64,000 nucleotides of DNA, taken from Actinopolyspora erythraea (GTDB lineage: Bacteria > Actinomycetota > Actinomycetes > Mycobacteriales > Pseudonocardiaceae). A model generated the notes under the pieces. That model did no database searches. It saw only the letters and a program-made list of their open reading frames with translations, and was not told the DNA's origin. Position numbers and translations under genes: made by a program. Position 1 is the first letter of the stretch, and every line of letters begins with the position of its first letter. Shown here one piece after another: positions 8,765-17,614 of this stretch. The stretch covers positions 5,022,001 through 5,086,000 of the forward strand of contig NZ_CP022752.1 of NCBI RefSeq assembly GCF_002263515.1. Direction: 5' to 3'.

Positions 8765-9104
8765 AGTGTCACTCCTCCTCGACGGGAATCCGGATGCCGG
8801 GATCCTGCCATCCTCCGGGACCGTTACAAACAGCTTCGCGTGTTTCGATCACGTCAAACCTCACTCGGAAGTGGGACAACTACACAGCGATCGAACACGC
8901 GACGCACCCACCGCGGCCCCGATCGAGCTGGATGCCAGACGAGATCGAGGTCAGCGGTCGCAACAGCGAACCATACGATACCGCTACTCTGTCCGGGTGA
9001 AGCATCGCGGGTAAGCAGCTGTCACCAAGCGTGATCAGAACGAGTCCGCGGCGAACCGGGCCCACATCCGACGGGCCCGGCCACGGACCACGGGCTCCCG
9101 GCGG
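8765..9104. other. Intergenic region upstream of the ABC importer operon
   Basis: About 340 bp between the importer operon, which starts leftward at 8764, and the end of the M20 peptidase gene at 9105. It must hold the importer promoter. The stretch around 8960-9000 is locally AT-richer. No operator consensus, hairpin with T-tract or small gene was recognised. Confidence 0.4.
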
Positions 9105-10520
9105 TCAACGCCGCGCGTGCGCGTCCAGCACGTAGGCGACGGCGGTGGTGACCCTGGCCGCGTAGTCGAGGTCCAGCGACTCGTCCGGCACGTGTGCGTT
9201 GCTGCCCGGCCCCAGCGCCCCGGTCACCACGAACTGGGCGTCCGGGTAGTTGTCGTGCAGCAGCCCCATGAACGGGATCGAACCGCCGAGCCCCATGGTG
9301 CGCCAACCGTTGCCGAACACCTCGGTGCTGGCCGCGTCCAGCGCGTCGTTCAACCACTCGGCGGTGTCGGGCGCGTTGAAGCCCTGCCCGGCCTCGGAGC
9401 GCCCGAACTCCACGCTCGCGCCGTAGGGGACGTCGGCCTCCAGCGCGGCCCGCACCGCGCGCAGCGCCTCGTCGGGATCGGCGGTGGGCGGGATCCGGAA
9501 GCTGAGGTCCAGCGTGGTGTACGGGCGCAGCACGTTGCCCGCGTCCGAGGGGTGCGGCAGCCCCTCGGCCCCGATCACCGACAGGGTGGGGCGCCACCAG
9601 TTGTTCAGCGCCAGCTCGGCCTCGTCGTCGACGACCGTGCGCATCCCCTCGGGCAGCTCGATCGAGTCGCGCACCAGACCGGGCGCGGCCGCCACGCACG
9701 AACGGGCCTCGGCCACCCGGTTCTCGGGGATGCGCACGTTCAGCTCGGGGATCAGGACCTCACCCGTCGCGGAGTCCTCCAGCCGGTCCAGCAGCCGCCG
9801 GGCGATCCGGAACGAATCGGGCACCAGCCCACTGGCCGCCCCGGAGTGCTGGCCCGTCTCCAGCACCCGCACCGTGACGTTGAGCTGCACCAGCCCCCGC
9901 AGCGAGGTGGTCAGCCAGAGCCGCTCGTAGTCCCCGCCACCGGAGTCCAGGCACACCACCAGCCCGATGCGGCCGAGCCGCTCACCGAGGTGCGCCAGGT
10001 AGGCGGGCAGGTCCGGGCTCCCGGACTCCTCGCCGGTCTCCAGCAGCAGCACGCAGCGCGGGTGCTCACCACCGTGCGCGCGCAGCGCCTCGATCGCGGT
10101 GACGGCCGCGTACCCGGAGTAACCGTCGTCCACGGCACCGCGCCCGTACAACCTGCCGTCGCGGACCACCGGTGTCCACGGCCCCAATCCCTCGGACCAG
10201 CCGCCGACCGGAGGCTGCTTGTCCAGGTGCCCGTAGAGCAGCGCGGTCTCGGAGCAGGCTCCCCCGGTCGCGGGCACGTCGACCAGCAGCAGCGGGCTCC
10301 GCCCCGGCAGCCGGACCACCTCGATCTCGGCACCGGCGATCTCGCGGGCGGCGATCCAGCCGCGCACGTGCTCGATCACCGCGTCCAGGTGCCCGCTGGC
10401 CTCCCACTCCGCGTCGAAGGTGGGCGAAACCGCCGGTATGGCGACCAGGCCGGAGAGGCTGGGAAGCACCGAGGAGTCCCATTGCTGACGTACGAAGTCG
10501 TTCACTGCTGTGCGGTCCAC
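9105..10520 (-). CDS. M20-family dipeptidase/metallopeptidase
   Basis: Predicted di-zinc aminoacyl or dipeptide hydrolase of the M20/ArgE/DapE family, 471 residues. The metal ligands are visible in order: GHLDKQP (His and Asp), the bridging Asp in GRGAVDDGYSG, the catalytic Glu pair in ETGEESGSPD, Asp in VVCLDSGGG, and the final His in GPGSNAHVPDE. The dimerisation lid carries TGQHSGAASGLVPD. The start is GTG at 10520, giving MDRTAV. It follows the importer operon on the same strand at some distance, and a role in breaking down imported peptides is possible but only inferred. Confidence 0.92.
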   Translation of the reverse strand: MDRTAVNDFVRQQWDSSVLPSLSGLVAIPAVSPTFDAEWEASGHLDAVIEHVRGWIAAREIAGAEIEVVRLPGRSPLLLVDVPATGGACSETALLYGHLDKQPPVGGWSEGLGPWTPVVRDGRLYGRGAVDDGYSGYAAVTAIEALRAHGGEHPRCVLLLETGEESGSPDLPAYLAHLGERLGRIGLVVCLDSGGGDYERLWLTTSLRGLVQLNVTVRVLETGQHSGAASGLVPDSFRIARRLLDRLEDSATGEVLIPELNVRIPENRVAEARSCVAAAPGLVRDSIELPEGMRTVVDDEAELALNNWWRPTLSVIGAEGLPHPSDAGNVLRPYTTLDLSFRIPPTADPDEALRAVRAALEADVPYGASVEFGRSEAGQGFNAPDTAEWLNDALDAASTEVFGNGWRTMGLGGSIPFMGLLHDNYPDAQFVVTGALGPGSNAHVPDESLDLDYAARVTTAVAYVLDAHARR

Positions 10521-10572
10521 ACCCGCGATCGTATTCCCACTCCTCGGGAAACCTCACCCGGCCTGGGCAGCA

Positions 10573-12156
10573 TCAGGGGCCACCACCGCCGCCACCTCCA
10601 CCTCCGCCGCCGTCAGCACCGGAGCCACCGTCAGCGGAACCCCCGCCACCACCGGGACCACCGGGGACGCTGCCACCGGAGTCCACCCCACCGCCACTCC
10701 GGCGGTCGGTCCGCCGGAACGGCACGGCGGGGACGGGGTTCTCGTAGAGGTGCGGAAGCGCGGCACGAACCAGCACCAGTCCCAGCGGTTCGGTGTCGTC
10801 GAAACGGACCGGGCCGAACGAGTCCGCCCCTCCCGAGACCTTCGGGACCGTGATCTCACCGGCTCGCAGCAGGTAACCGAGCATGCTCAGGTACCGGTCG
10901 GCCGTGAACTCCCCTCGGGCCGCCGCCACCAGGTGCTCGACCAGCGCCGCACGCCGTGGCGTCGTCACGCGGAAACGCTGCCTGCCCAGGAAGGTCCTCG
11001 CACGGGGTTTCCCTCGGACCTCCACCAGCCCCAGCTCCGCCAGTCGTCGGAGGTGGCGCCGGAACGGCCCCCGCGAACCGGTCTCCTCGAACGAACTGGT
11101 CCGGGCCTCGTAGATCCAGTGCGCGAAGCTCGCCCGGCCGTGTTCCGAAACGACCCGCCGCACGCGCAGCAGGGTCTCGTCCAACCACTCCTCCCCGGGT
11201 GGGGTGGACTCCACCGCACTCACAACCGGGGGTCCACCGGCCGAGTCCGGGCGGGTCACGTCGATGAGACCCCGCGAGAAGAGCTCGGCGAGTTCGGCGA
11301 TCGCCAGCAGCGCGACCACGGGCTCGTGGGCCTCCGGCACGGTCGTGAACCAGTGCTCCCGACCGAACAGCAGGACCAGCTCCCCCGGCATACCGGTCAG
11401 CACCGAGGAGACACCCGCCGCGGGGTCCCGCGCCGGCGGGCCGGTTCCCGCGTCCTCGCTCCCGCGCCGGGCAGCGCCGCCCGACTCCGTTCCGCGCGCG
11501 GAAGCCAGCAGCGCCTCCAGCGGGGCCAGTGACTCCGCCACGGCGGGCGAGACCCTGTTGGCGAGCCTCCTGCGCCGTGCGGTGCTGCCCATCCAGTTCC
11601 GGGCGCGCTGGTCGAGTGGCAGCGATTCGGTGAGACCACCGGCGCGTACCAGGAGCGCCAGCAACGCGGTGCGGTCGTCCAGCGGACGCTCACCCGAGGC
11701 GGTGAGCCTCAACTCGCCCAGCCGCTCGTCGCGCTCCCTCTCCGAGGAGGAGGCTTCCCGAGCCACATCCCCCGCCTGCCGTCCCGGCTCGTCCGTGGAT
11801 TCGGATCGCCCGGAGGGCGGGCGGTACTCCTCGAACGCGGAGCGCCGGATCGCGACCCACTCCGGCAGGCGGACCTCGCGGGGTGGTTCCTCGCTCCGTC
11901 GCGCCAACAGCGCCAACGCGCGATCCACCCGCTCGTCGCCTCGGAAGCGGTGGTCCACCGGCACGATCCCGACGTCGCCGAGCGACGAGCGCCGCAGTCG
12001 GACGCGACCACGCAGCACGAGTTCGGCCAGCTCGGCGGTGGCCACCACCAGGTCGCGATCGAGCCGTTGGACGGACTCACCCCAGCCGCGGTGCAGCAGC
12101 GGGGCGATCACGCTGGGCAGCGGAGTTTCCGCACCGTATCGCGGGTACGAGCTCAC
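10573..12156 (-). CDS. Double GPP34-family protein with a glycine-rich tail
   Basis: 527 residues containing two copies of a GPP34 (GOLPH3-like) fold. The first (about 1-230) has LDRDLVVATAELAELVLRGRV followed by a VGIVPVD strand; the second (about 290-470) has LLAIAELAELFSRGLIDV and a helical FRRHLRRLAELGLVEVRG segment. The linker between them (about 115-150) is charged and probably disordered. The C-terminus ends in a run of about eleven glycines. Eukaryotic GOLPH3 binds phosphoinositides; the bacterial family is uncharacterised. The GTG start at 12156 has no clear ribosome-binding site, so the transcript may be leaderless. A single-domain paralogue lies directly upstream on the same strand. 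Confidence 0.75.
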   Translation of the reverse strand: MSSYPRYGAETPLPSVIAPLLHRGWGESVQRLDRDLVVATAELAELVLRGRVRLRRSSLGDVGIVPVDHRFRGDERVDRALALLARRSEEPPREVRLPEWVAIRRSAFEEYRPPSGRSESTDEPGRQAGDVAREASSSERERDERLGELRLTASGERPLDDRTALLALLVRAGGLTESLPLDQRARNWMGSTARRRRLANRVSPAVAESLAPLEALLASARGTESGGAARRGSEDAGTGPPARDPAAGVSSVLTGMPGELVLLFGREHWFTTVPEAHEPVVALLAIAELAELFSRGLIDVTRPDSAGGPPVVSAVESTPPGEEWLDETLLRVRRVVSEHGRASFAHWIYEARTSSFEETGSRGPFRRHLRRLAELGLVEVRGKPRARTFLGRQRFRVTTPRRAALVEHLVAAARGEFTADRYLSMLGYLLRAGEITVPKVSGGADSFGPVRFDDTEPLGLVLVRAALPHLYENPVPAVPFRRTDRRSGGGVDSGGSVPGGPGGGGGSADGGSGADGGGGGGGGGGGP

Positions 12157-12222
12157 GTCGCGTGATCGTAGCGGCGGGAGCCGACACGCGAGACCGGTTC
12201 GCCGAAATCCTCCCCGTTCGGC

Positions 12223-12924
12223 TCAGCCGCCACCGCCGTCGCCGCCACCACCGCCGTCGCCGCCACCCGCACTGCCGACCGCGTGGGCGACAGCGGCACC
12301 GGCCGCGGCCACGGCGGCCGAAACGGCCCCTTCGAGGGGCTGCCCCTTGGCGATGTGCTTGAGCCTGCGCGACTGCCCCCGGTCGAGCGTGAGGAGTCGG
12401 CGATGCAGCCCGGTGGGGTAGGCGATCGCCACCAGCAGCGCCAACCGGTCGTCCAGCGAACGCTCGCCGCGAGCGAGCTGTCCCAGCTCGCCGATCAGCT
12501 CGTGCAGCAGGGCGCCGTGCGGTCGGTAGCGGTCGCGCGGAATGAAGCCGAGCAGCTTTTCGGGGATGTACTCCAGATACCCCCGCTGCCACAGTGACCA
12601 GCGCTGTTCCCGGAACGCGCCGCGACGCTCGGCCAGCCAGGTGCGGAAGGCGATCGGTTTGCCCTTCCTGGCGACCCGCTCCGCCAGCACCGACAGCGGA
12701 CGTTCCAACGGCTCGAAGCTCAGCGGGGTGGAGTCGAGCAGGCCGATTCTGACACTCCCGAGGGCGGAGCGGGTCAGTTCCGCGCGGCCGTGCATCACGA
12801 GCTCGGCGACCTCGGCGGCCGGAGTGACGACGTCGTGATTGACCCCGTTGTGTTGCCTGCCGTTCGGGCCGTGCAGCAACAGCACGATCTGGTCGGGCAG
12901 CGACAGCGACAGGTGTGCTTCCAC
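12223..12924 (-). CDS. GPP34-family protein with a glycine-rich tail
   Basis: 233 residues. The GPP34 pattern is clear: LSLPDQIVLLLHGPNGR at the start, AAEVAELVMHGRAELT, a long helical region, then LGFIPRDRYRPH, LAIAYPTGLHRRLL and the EGAVSAAVAAAGAAV helix near the end. The last 25 residues are glycine-rich with interspersed Asp. The paralogue encoded 66 bp downstream on the same strand also ends in a glycine run, so the two probably form an operon and may work together. The family is common in actinomycetes and has been proposed to bind lipids, by analogy with eukaryotic GOLPH3. The start is GTG 12924. Confidence 0.8.
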   Translation of the reverse strand: MEAHLSLSLPDQIVLLLHGPNGRQHNGVNHDVVTPAAEVAELVMHGRAELTRSALGSVRIGLLDSTPLSFEPLERPLSVLAERVARKGKPIAFRTWLAERRGAFREQRWSLWQRGYLEYIPEKLLGFIPRDRYRPHGALLHELIGELGQLARGERSLDDRLALLVAIAYPTGLHRRLLTLDRGQSRRLKHIAKGQPLEGAVSAAVAAAGAAVAHAVGSAGGGDGGGGGDGGGG

Positions 12925-13472
12925 GGCGGCGATGCTAGATCATGCGGGGTTCTCCGGGGACCGTTTCGCACGAATTCGGGCTCCACCTCCGGCACCGCCC
13001 CGGGGCCGTGGCCGAACCACCACAGCCCGCCCCGGGGGGGCACCATCACCCACCCCTTCGGGCGATAGCCCCGACGGAACAGCGCACACCCGAAGAGTAA
13101 TGAACCAAACACGTCAAGTGACAATCACTGATCCGAACCGATCCACCTCGGCGCTGACCAGTACCGGGACCAACGGAGAAAAGATCGGTTATACAACTGT
13201 CACAAAGCCGTCCATTGGAGTTCCACCCCTTTGATGACCTGCGAATTCTTCTCCCGCCGCTCGGGACTACGGTGCACCGGACAAGGTTTGCAGGCGGCAT
13301 CGATCTCTGTGGCGGGGCTCACGGAAGTGGCCGTTGTCATGCCAGGATGGCGAGGAGCGATCCAACGACCCCGATCGGATGACCCGAGCCCCAACCGGTC
13401 GACGGCTCCGCCCGGGGTAACCGGTCCCAACCGCCACAAGCGGTCGGGCCGGGGTGAGACGAGGAGATCCAC
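12925..13472. other. Intergenic region between the GPP34 gene and the E1 alpha gene
   Basis: About 550 bp between divergent genes, so promoters for both directions are expected. The part near 13180-13205 is AT-richer (GGTTATACAACTGTCACAAA). Nothing else was recognised: no operator consensus, small gene or RNA fold that stands out from the GC-rich background. Confidence 0.4.
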
Positions 13473-14729
13473 ATGTCCCCCGAACACTGGACGCGACCGA
13501 GCCGACCCGACGAACGCGATCGAATCGCGGACACGGCGGTGCCTGCCGCAACCTCAGCAACACCAACGAGGGAGCAGGTGATCGCCGGTTTGCGTGCGAC
13601 CAGCGAAGGCGGAGCCGACCTGGTTCAGCTCCTGACGCCTGAGGGTCAGCGGGTATCGCACCCGGACTTCGACATCGACATCACCGACGAACAGCTACGC
13701 GGCATGTACCGCGACATGGTGCTGGTGCGGCGTGCCGACCGCGAGGGCAACGCGCTGCAGCGCCAGGGCCAGCTCGGCATCTGGGTTCCGCTGCTCGGCC
13801 AGGAGGCCGCGCAGATCGGCGCCGGACGCGCACTGCTACCGCAGGACATGGCCTTCCCCAGCTACCGCGAGCACGGCGTCGCCTGGTGCCGGGGCATCGA
13901 CCCCACCGAACTGCTGGGCATCTTCCGCGGCACGGACCACGGCAGCTGGGACCCGAACGAGACCGGCATGGGCCTGTACACCATCGTCATCGGCAACCAG
14001 TGCGTGAACGCCACCGGCTACGCGATGGGGCAGAAGTTCGAGGGCAAGGTCGGCAACTCCGGGGACGACGCGACCGCCAACGAGGCCACCATGGTCTTCT
14101 TCGGCGACGGCGCCACCAGCCAGGGCGACGTGCACGAGGGCATGGTCTGGGCGTCGGTCTACGACGCGCCGGTGGTCTTCTTCTGCCAGAACAACCAGTG
14201 GGCCATCTCCGAACCGACCGAACGGCAGAGCCGGATCCCACTCTACGAGCGCGCCAAGGGCTACGGCTTCCCGGGAATCCGGGTCGACGGTAACGACGTG
14301 CTGGCCAGCCTCGCCGTCTCCCGCTGGGCCATGAACGAGGCCAGGCAGGGCAACGGACCGCTGCTCATCGAGGCGTTCACCTACCGCATGGACGCGCACA
14401 CGACCTCGGACGACGCCACGCGCTACCGCATGGGCGACGAGCTGGAGGCCTGGAAGCTCAAGGACCCGATCGAGCGCCTGCGGGTGCACCTGCTCCGGGA
14501 GCAGATCGCCGACCAGGAGTTCCTGGACGGTGTGGAGACCGAGGCCGACGAGCTGGCCGCCAGGTTCCGCCAGTTCTGCGTGGACATGTCGGACCCCCCG
14601 CCGGAACGGATCTTCTCGGCCGCCTACGCGGAGGAGAGCCCCGTGGTGGCGGCCCAGCGGGAGGACTACCTGGACTACCTTTCCGGCTTCGCCGACTCCG
14701 GCCACGACACCGAGGGGAGTGTTCGCTGA
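13473..14729 (+). CDS. bkdA: 2-oxoacid dehydrogenase E1 component, alpha subunit
   Basis: Thiamine-diphosphate subunit of a branched-chain 2-oxoacid or pyruvate dehydrogenase, 418 residues. It decarboxylates the 2-oxoacid and passes the acyl group to the E2 lipoyl arm. The ThDP motif runs from GDGATSQGDVHEG (about residue 211) to FFCQNNQWA. The phosphorylation-loop region appears as YRMDAHTTSDD. The ATG at 13473 follows GAGGAG. It is the first of three genes (E1 alpha, E1 beta, E2) with no E3 gene in the set. The assignment to branched-chain rather than pyruvate dehydrogenase rests on the operon type, because actinomycetes usually make acetyl-CoA with a homodimeric AceE; sequence alone does not settle it. 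Confidence 0.85.
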   Translation: MSPEHWTRPSRPDERDRIADTAVPAATSATPTREQVIAGLRATSEGGADLVQLLTPEGQRVSHPDFDIDITDEQLRGMYRDMVLVRRADREGNALQRQGQLGIWVPLLGQEAAQIGAGRALLPQDMAFPSYREHGVAWCRGIDPTELLGIFRGTDHGSWDPNETGMGLYTIVIGNQCVNATGYAMGQKFEGKVGNSGDDATANEATMVFFGDGATSQGDVHEGMVWASVYDAPVVFFCQNNQWAISEPTERQSRIPLYERAKGYGFPGIRVDGNDVLASLAVSRWAMNEARQGNGPLLIEAFTYRMDAHTTSDDATRYRMGDELEAWKLKDPIERLRVHLLREQIADQEFLDGVETEADELAARFRQFCVDMSDPPPERIFSAAYAEESPVVAAQREDYLDYLSGFADSGHDTEGSVR

Positions 14730-15748
14730 TGGCCGCGCCCACGATGGAATCGACCGGTTCGAGCACCACACCGACCCAGACGGTCACGATCGCCAAGGGC
14801 CTGAACATGGCCCTGCGCAACGCCATGGAGCGGGACCCGAAGGTCCTCGTCATGGGCGAGGACGTGGGCAAGCTCGGCGGTGTCTTCCGCATCACCGACG
14901 GGCTGCAGAAGGACTTCGGCGAGCACCGGGTGCTCGACACCCCGCTGGCCGAGTCGGGGATCATCGGCACCGCCATCGGCCTGGCGATGCGCGGGTTCCG
15001 CCCGGTCTGCGAGATCCAGTTCGACGGGTTCATCTTCCCCGGTTTCGACCAGATCGTGTCCCAGCTGTCCAAGATGCACTACCGCAGTCAGGGCAAGGTC
15101 AAGGTTCCCGTGGTCATCCGGGTCCCCTTCGGCGGCGGTATCGGGGCGGTGGAGCACCACTCCGAGTCCCCGGAGTCGCTGTTCGCCCACGTGGCCGGGC
15201 TGAAGGTGGTCTCCTGCTCCAACCCGGTGGACGCCTACTGGATGCTGCAGCAGGCCATCGACTGCGACGACCCGGTGCTGTTCTTCGAGCCGAAGCGCCG
15301 GTACTGGGAGAAGGGCCAGCTCGACCCGGAGGCCGAGCACCTGCCGCTGGTCAGCTCGGCCGTGCTGCGCACCGGATCCGACGTCACGGTCGCCACCTAC
15401 GGCCCGATGGTCAAGACCTGCATGGACGCGGCGACCGCGGCCGAGGAGGACGGCAACGACATCGAGGTCATCGACCTGCGTTCGCTGTCCCCGCTGGACC
15501 TGGGACCGGTCGCCGAGTCGGTGCGGCGCACCGGAAGGCTGGTCGTGGTCAGCGAGTCCCCGCCGGAGTCCTCGGTCACCTCGGAGGTGGCGACCCGGGT
15601 GCAGCAGGAGTGCTTCTATTCGCTGGAGGCCCCCGTGCTGCGGGTGAACGGATTCGACACGCCGTACCCGCCGAGCAAGCTCGAGGAGGGCTACCTGCCC
15701 GACCTCGATCGGGTGCTCGATGCGGTCGACCGTTCACTGGCTTACTGA
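14729..15748 (+). CDS. bkdB: 2-oxoacid dehydrogenase E1 component, beta subunit
   Basis: Second E1 subunit, 339 residues. The transketolase-like pyrimidine domain covers about 15-190, with MGEDVGKLGGVFRIT, the DTPLAESGIIGTAIGLAMRG motif and FDGFIFPGFDQIVSQLSKM. The C-terminal domain starts near 210, with DVTVATYGPMV and EVIDLRSLSPLD. The start codon overlaps the alpha-subunit stop by one base, which indicates translational coupling and 1:1 synthesis. The subunit forms an alpha2-beta2 E1 with the preceding gene. Confidence 0.88.
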   Translation: MAAPTMESTGSSTTPTQTVTIAKGLNMALRNAMERDPKVLVMGEDVGKLGGVFRITDGLQKDFGEHRVLDTPLAESGIIGTAIGLAMRGFRPVCEIQFDGFIFPGFDQIVSQLSKMHYRSQGKVKVPVVIRVPFGGGIGAVEHHSESPESLFAHVAGLKVVSCSNPVDAYWMLQQAIDCDDPVLFFEPKRRYWEKGQLDPEAEHLPLVSSAVLRTGSDVTVATYGPMVKTCMDAATAAEEDGNDIEVIDLRSLSPLDLGPVAESVRRTGRLVVVSESPPESSVTSEVATRVQQECFYSLEAPVLRVNGFDTPYPPSKLEEGYLPDLDRVLDAVDRSLAY

Positions 15749-15758
15749 GGGAGCTGGC

Positions 15759-17273
15759 ATGGCACAACTCAAGAACTTCCCGCTTCCGGACGTGGGTGAG
15801 GGCCTCACGGAGGCGGAGATCCTGAACTGGCGGATCCAGCCCGGTGACGCGGTCGAGCTCAACCAGATCATCGTGGAGATCGAGACGGCCAAGGCGTCGG
15901 TGGAACTGCCCTGCCCCTACGCGGGGACGATCAACGAACTGCTGGCCGAACCGGGGCAGACCGTGGAGGTCGGCACCCCGATCCTGACGATCGAGCCCGC
16001 CGGGGCCTCCGGCGACGACGCGGAAAGCACCGATCAGGGCGACGCCGAAGCGGACACGGGCCGGGCTGACTCCGCCGAGCAGGGCGGCAAGATCGGGGAG
16101 GAGGGCGCGGACGGCCGCATCGCCACGCTGGTGGGGTACGGGCCGCGCTCGACCAGCGCGAAGCGCCGTCCCCGCAAGAACGGTGCCACGAGCGGTTCCG
16201 GCGGCGGAGCAACCGGCTCGGGTGGGCGCCCCCCGGCCACCAACGGCACACCGGTCACGGCACCGGCGAGCAGCGGCGGCGCGCCGGTCAACGGCTCGGC
16301 CCCGCGGGCGGCGGAACAGGCACGCCCCGCTCCCGCTCCGGCATCGGGAACGGACCGGGCTTCCGGCGACCGGGTACCGCTGGCGAAGCCGCCGGTGCGC
16401 AAGCTGGCGAAGGACCTCGGCGTGGACCTGCGTTCGCTGCCGGGCTCCGGCAGCGGCGGCGTGATCACCAGGGAGGACGTGGAACGCGCGGCCTCCGGTG
16501 GCGGAGCCGCCACGACGCCGACGACGACCGGGGCGACCGGAACGGCGGCGACCACCGCCCAGGACCGCTCCGAGCGGGAACAGCGGGTCCCGATCAAGGG
16601 GGTCCGGAAGGCGACCGCGCAGGCCATGGTGGACAGCGCGTTCACCGCGCCGCACGTCACCGAGTTCCTGACGATCGACGTCACTCCGATGATGGAGTTC
16701 CGCGAGCGGCTCAAGAAGCACCCAGAGTTCCGGGACGTCAAGGTCACGCCGCTGGCGATCGCGTCCAAGGCGATGTGCCTGGCCGCGAAGCGGACACCGG
16801 ACGTCAACGCCTCCTGGGACGGCGAGTCGGGTGAGATCGTCTACAAGGACTACGTGCACCTCGGTGTGGCGGCGGCCACCGAACGCGGGCTGGTCGTGCC
16901 CAAGGTGCGCGACGCGGACGGGATGTCGCTGCGGGAGCTGGCCGTGGCGCTGGAGGAGTTGACCAGCACCGCGCGCGAGGGCAGGACCCCGCCGGAGGCG
17001 ATGACCAACGGCACGATCACGATCACGAACGTGGGCGTGTTCGGGGTGGACACCGGGACGCCGATCCTCAACCCGGGTGAGTCCGCGATCCTGGCCTTCG
17101 GCGCGATCCGCGAGATGCCCTGGGTGGTCGACGGCCAGGTGGTGCCGCGCCAGGTCTGTCAGCTGGCACTGAGCTTCGACCACCGCGTGGTGGACGGCCA
17201 GCAGGGCTCGCGGTTCCTCGCCGACGTCGGGGCGATACTCTCCGATCCGGGGATGGCCCTGACGTTCCAGTAG
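15759..17273 (+). CDS. bkdC: 2-oxoacid dehydrogenase E2, dihydrolipoamide acyltransferase
   Basis: Core of the complex, 504 residues. A single lipoyl domain occupies residues 1-80 with the lipoylated Lys45 in EIETAKAS. A long Ala/Pro/Gly linker (about 85-200) is interrupted by a basic stretch. The E1/E3-binding domain lies near 205-243 (VRKLAKDLGVDL...GSGSGGVITREDV). The acetyltransferase domain runs from about 275 to the end and carries the catalytic SFDHRVVDG near residue 474. ATG 15759 is preceded by GAGGGAG, and 10 bp separate it from the E1 beta stop. Two structured repeat elements follow downstream. Confidence 0.9.
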   Translation: MAQLKNFPLPDVGEGLTEAEILNWRIQPGDAVELNQIIVEIETAKASVELPCPYAGTINELLAEPGQTVEVGTPILTIEPAGASGDDAESTDQGDAEADTGRADSAEQGGKIGEEGADGRIATLVGYGPRSTSAKRRPRKNGATSGSGGGATGSGGRPPATNGTPVTAPASSGGAPVNGSAPRAAEQARPAPAPASGTDRASGDRVPLAKPPVRKLAKDLGVDLRSLPGSGSGGVITREDVERAASGGGAATTPTTTGATGTAATTAQDRSEREQRVPIKGVRKATAQAMVDSAFTAPHVTEFLTIDVTPMMEFRERLKKHPEFRDVKVTPLAIASKAMCLAAKRTPDVNASWDGESGEIVYKDYVHLGVAAATERGLVVPKVRDADGMSLRELAVALEELTSTAREGRTPPEAMTNGTITITNVGVFGVDTGTPILNPGESAILAFGAIREMPWVVDGQVVPRQVCQLALSFDHRVVDGQQGSRFLADVGAILSDPGMALTFQ

Positions 17274-17312
17274 GACCGGGGCGGGGCTCACGTGCCGGGT
17301 CGGCTACCGGCA

Positions 17313-17400
17313 CGTGAGTCGGCGCCTCGCCGCGTTGCGGGGCACCTCGAGTAGCGGCTACGCCACGTGCCCCGCTGCCTCGCGACGCATCCGACTCACG
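17313..17400 (+). repeat. Structured intergenic element B, copy 1
   Basis: The outer stem pairs CGTGAGTCGG (17313-17322) with CCGACTCACG (17391-17400). An inner stem pairs GCGGGGCAC (17337-17345) with GTGCCCCGC (17367-17375). A conserved 5' side strand (GCGCCTCGCCGCGTT) and 3' side strand (TGCCTCGCGACGCA) lie between the stems, and the tip holds GAGTAGCG with a GTAG/CTAC mini-hairpin. The copy at 35574-35661 has different bases in both stems that still pair. It lies 40 bp after the E2 stop. Confidence 0.7.
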
Positions 17401-17462
17401 CACCGGGGTTCCTCGCGCTGCTTCCCCGCGTGGTCACTACTCGACGGGCGGTCCCGGACAGC

Positions 17463-17484
17463 GGCGATTTCTCGCGAAATCGCC
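17463..17484. repeat. TTTCTCGCGAAA palindromic repeat, copy 1
   Basis: Arms GGCGATTTC (17463-17471) and GAAATCGCC (17476-17484) are separated by TCGC. The same core occurs at 23784-23803 and 56743-56758. The element abuts the left end of structured element A copy 1. Confidence 0.7.
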
Positions 17485-17587
17485 GGGCCTTCCTCGCGAG
17501 GCACTCCCCGGAGACGTGGCGTAGTACCTACTCGATGTCTCCGGACCCCGCAGCGAGGCCCCCGGAGGTTCCGCCACCCGCACCGCC
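17483..17587 (+). repeat. Structured intergenic element A, copy 1
   Basis: Stem P2 is CCGGAGAC (17508-17515) with GTCTCCGG (17537-17544). The apical loop contains the GTAG-TAC-CTAC mini-hairpin. The P1 part nearest the loop is CCTCGC (17492-17497) with GCGAGG (17553-17558), and a further CCGGG/CCCGG pairing follows. The internal loop has GAGG on the 5' side and CCCCGCA on the 3' side. The conserved tail GGTTCCGCCACCCGCACCGC ends 28 bp before the stop of the convergent PPOX gene. It is the most diverged of four copies. Confidence 0.75.
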
Positions 17588-17614
17588 ACGAAAAGCGAGT
17601 CGAGAACCTTCCTG

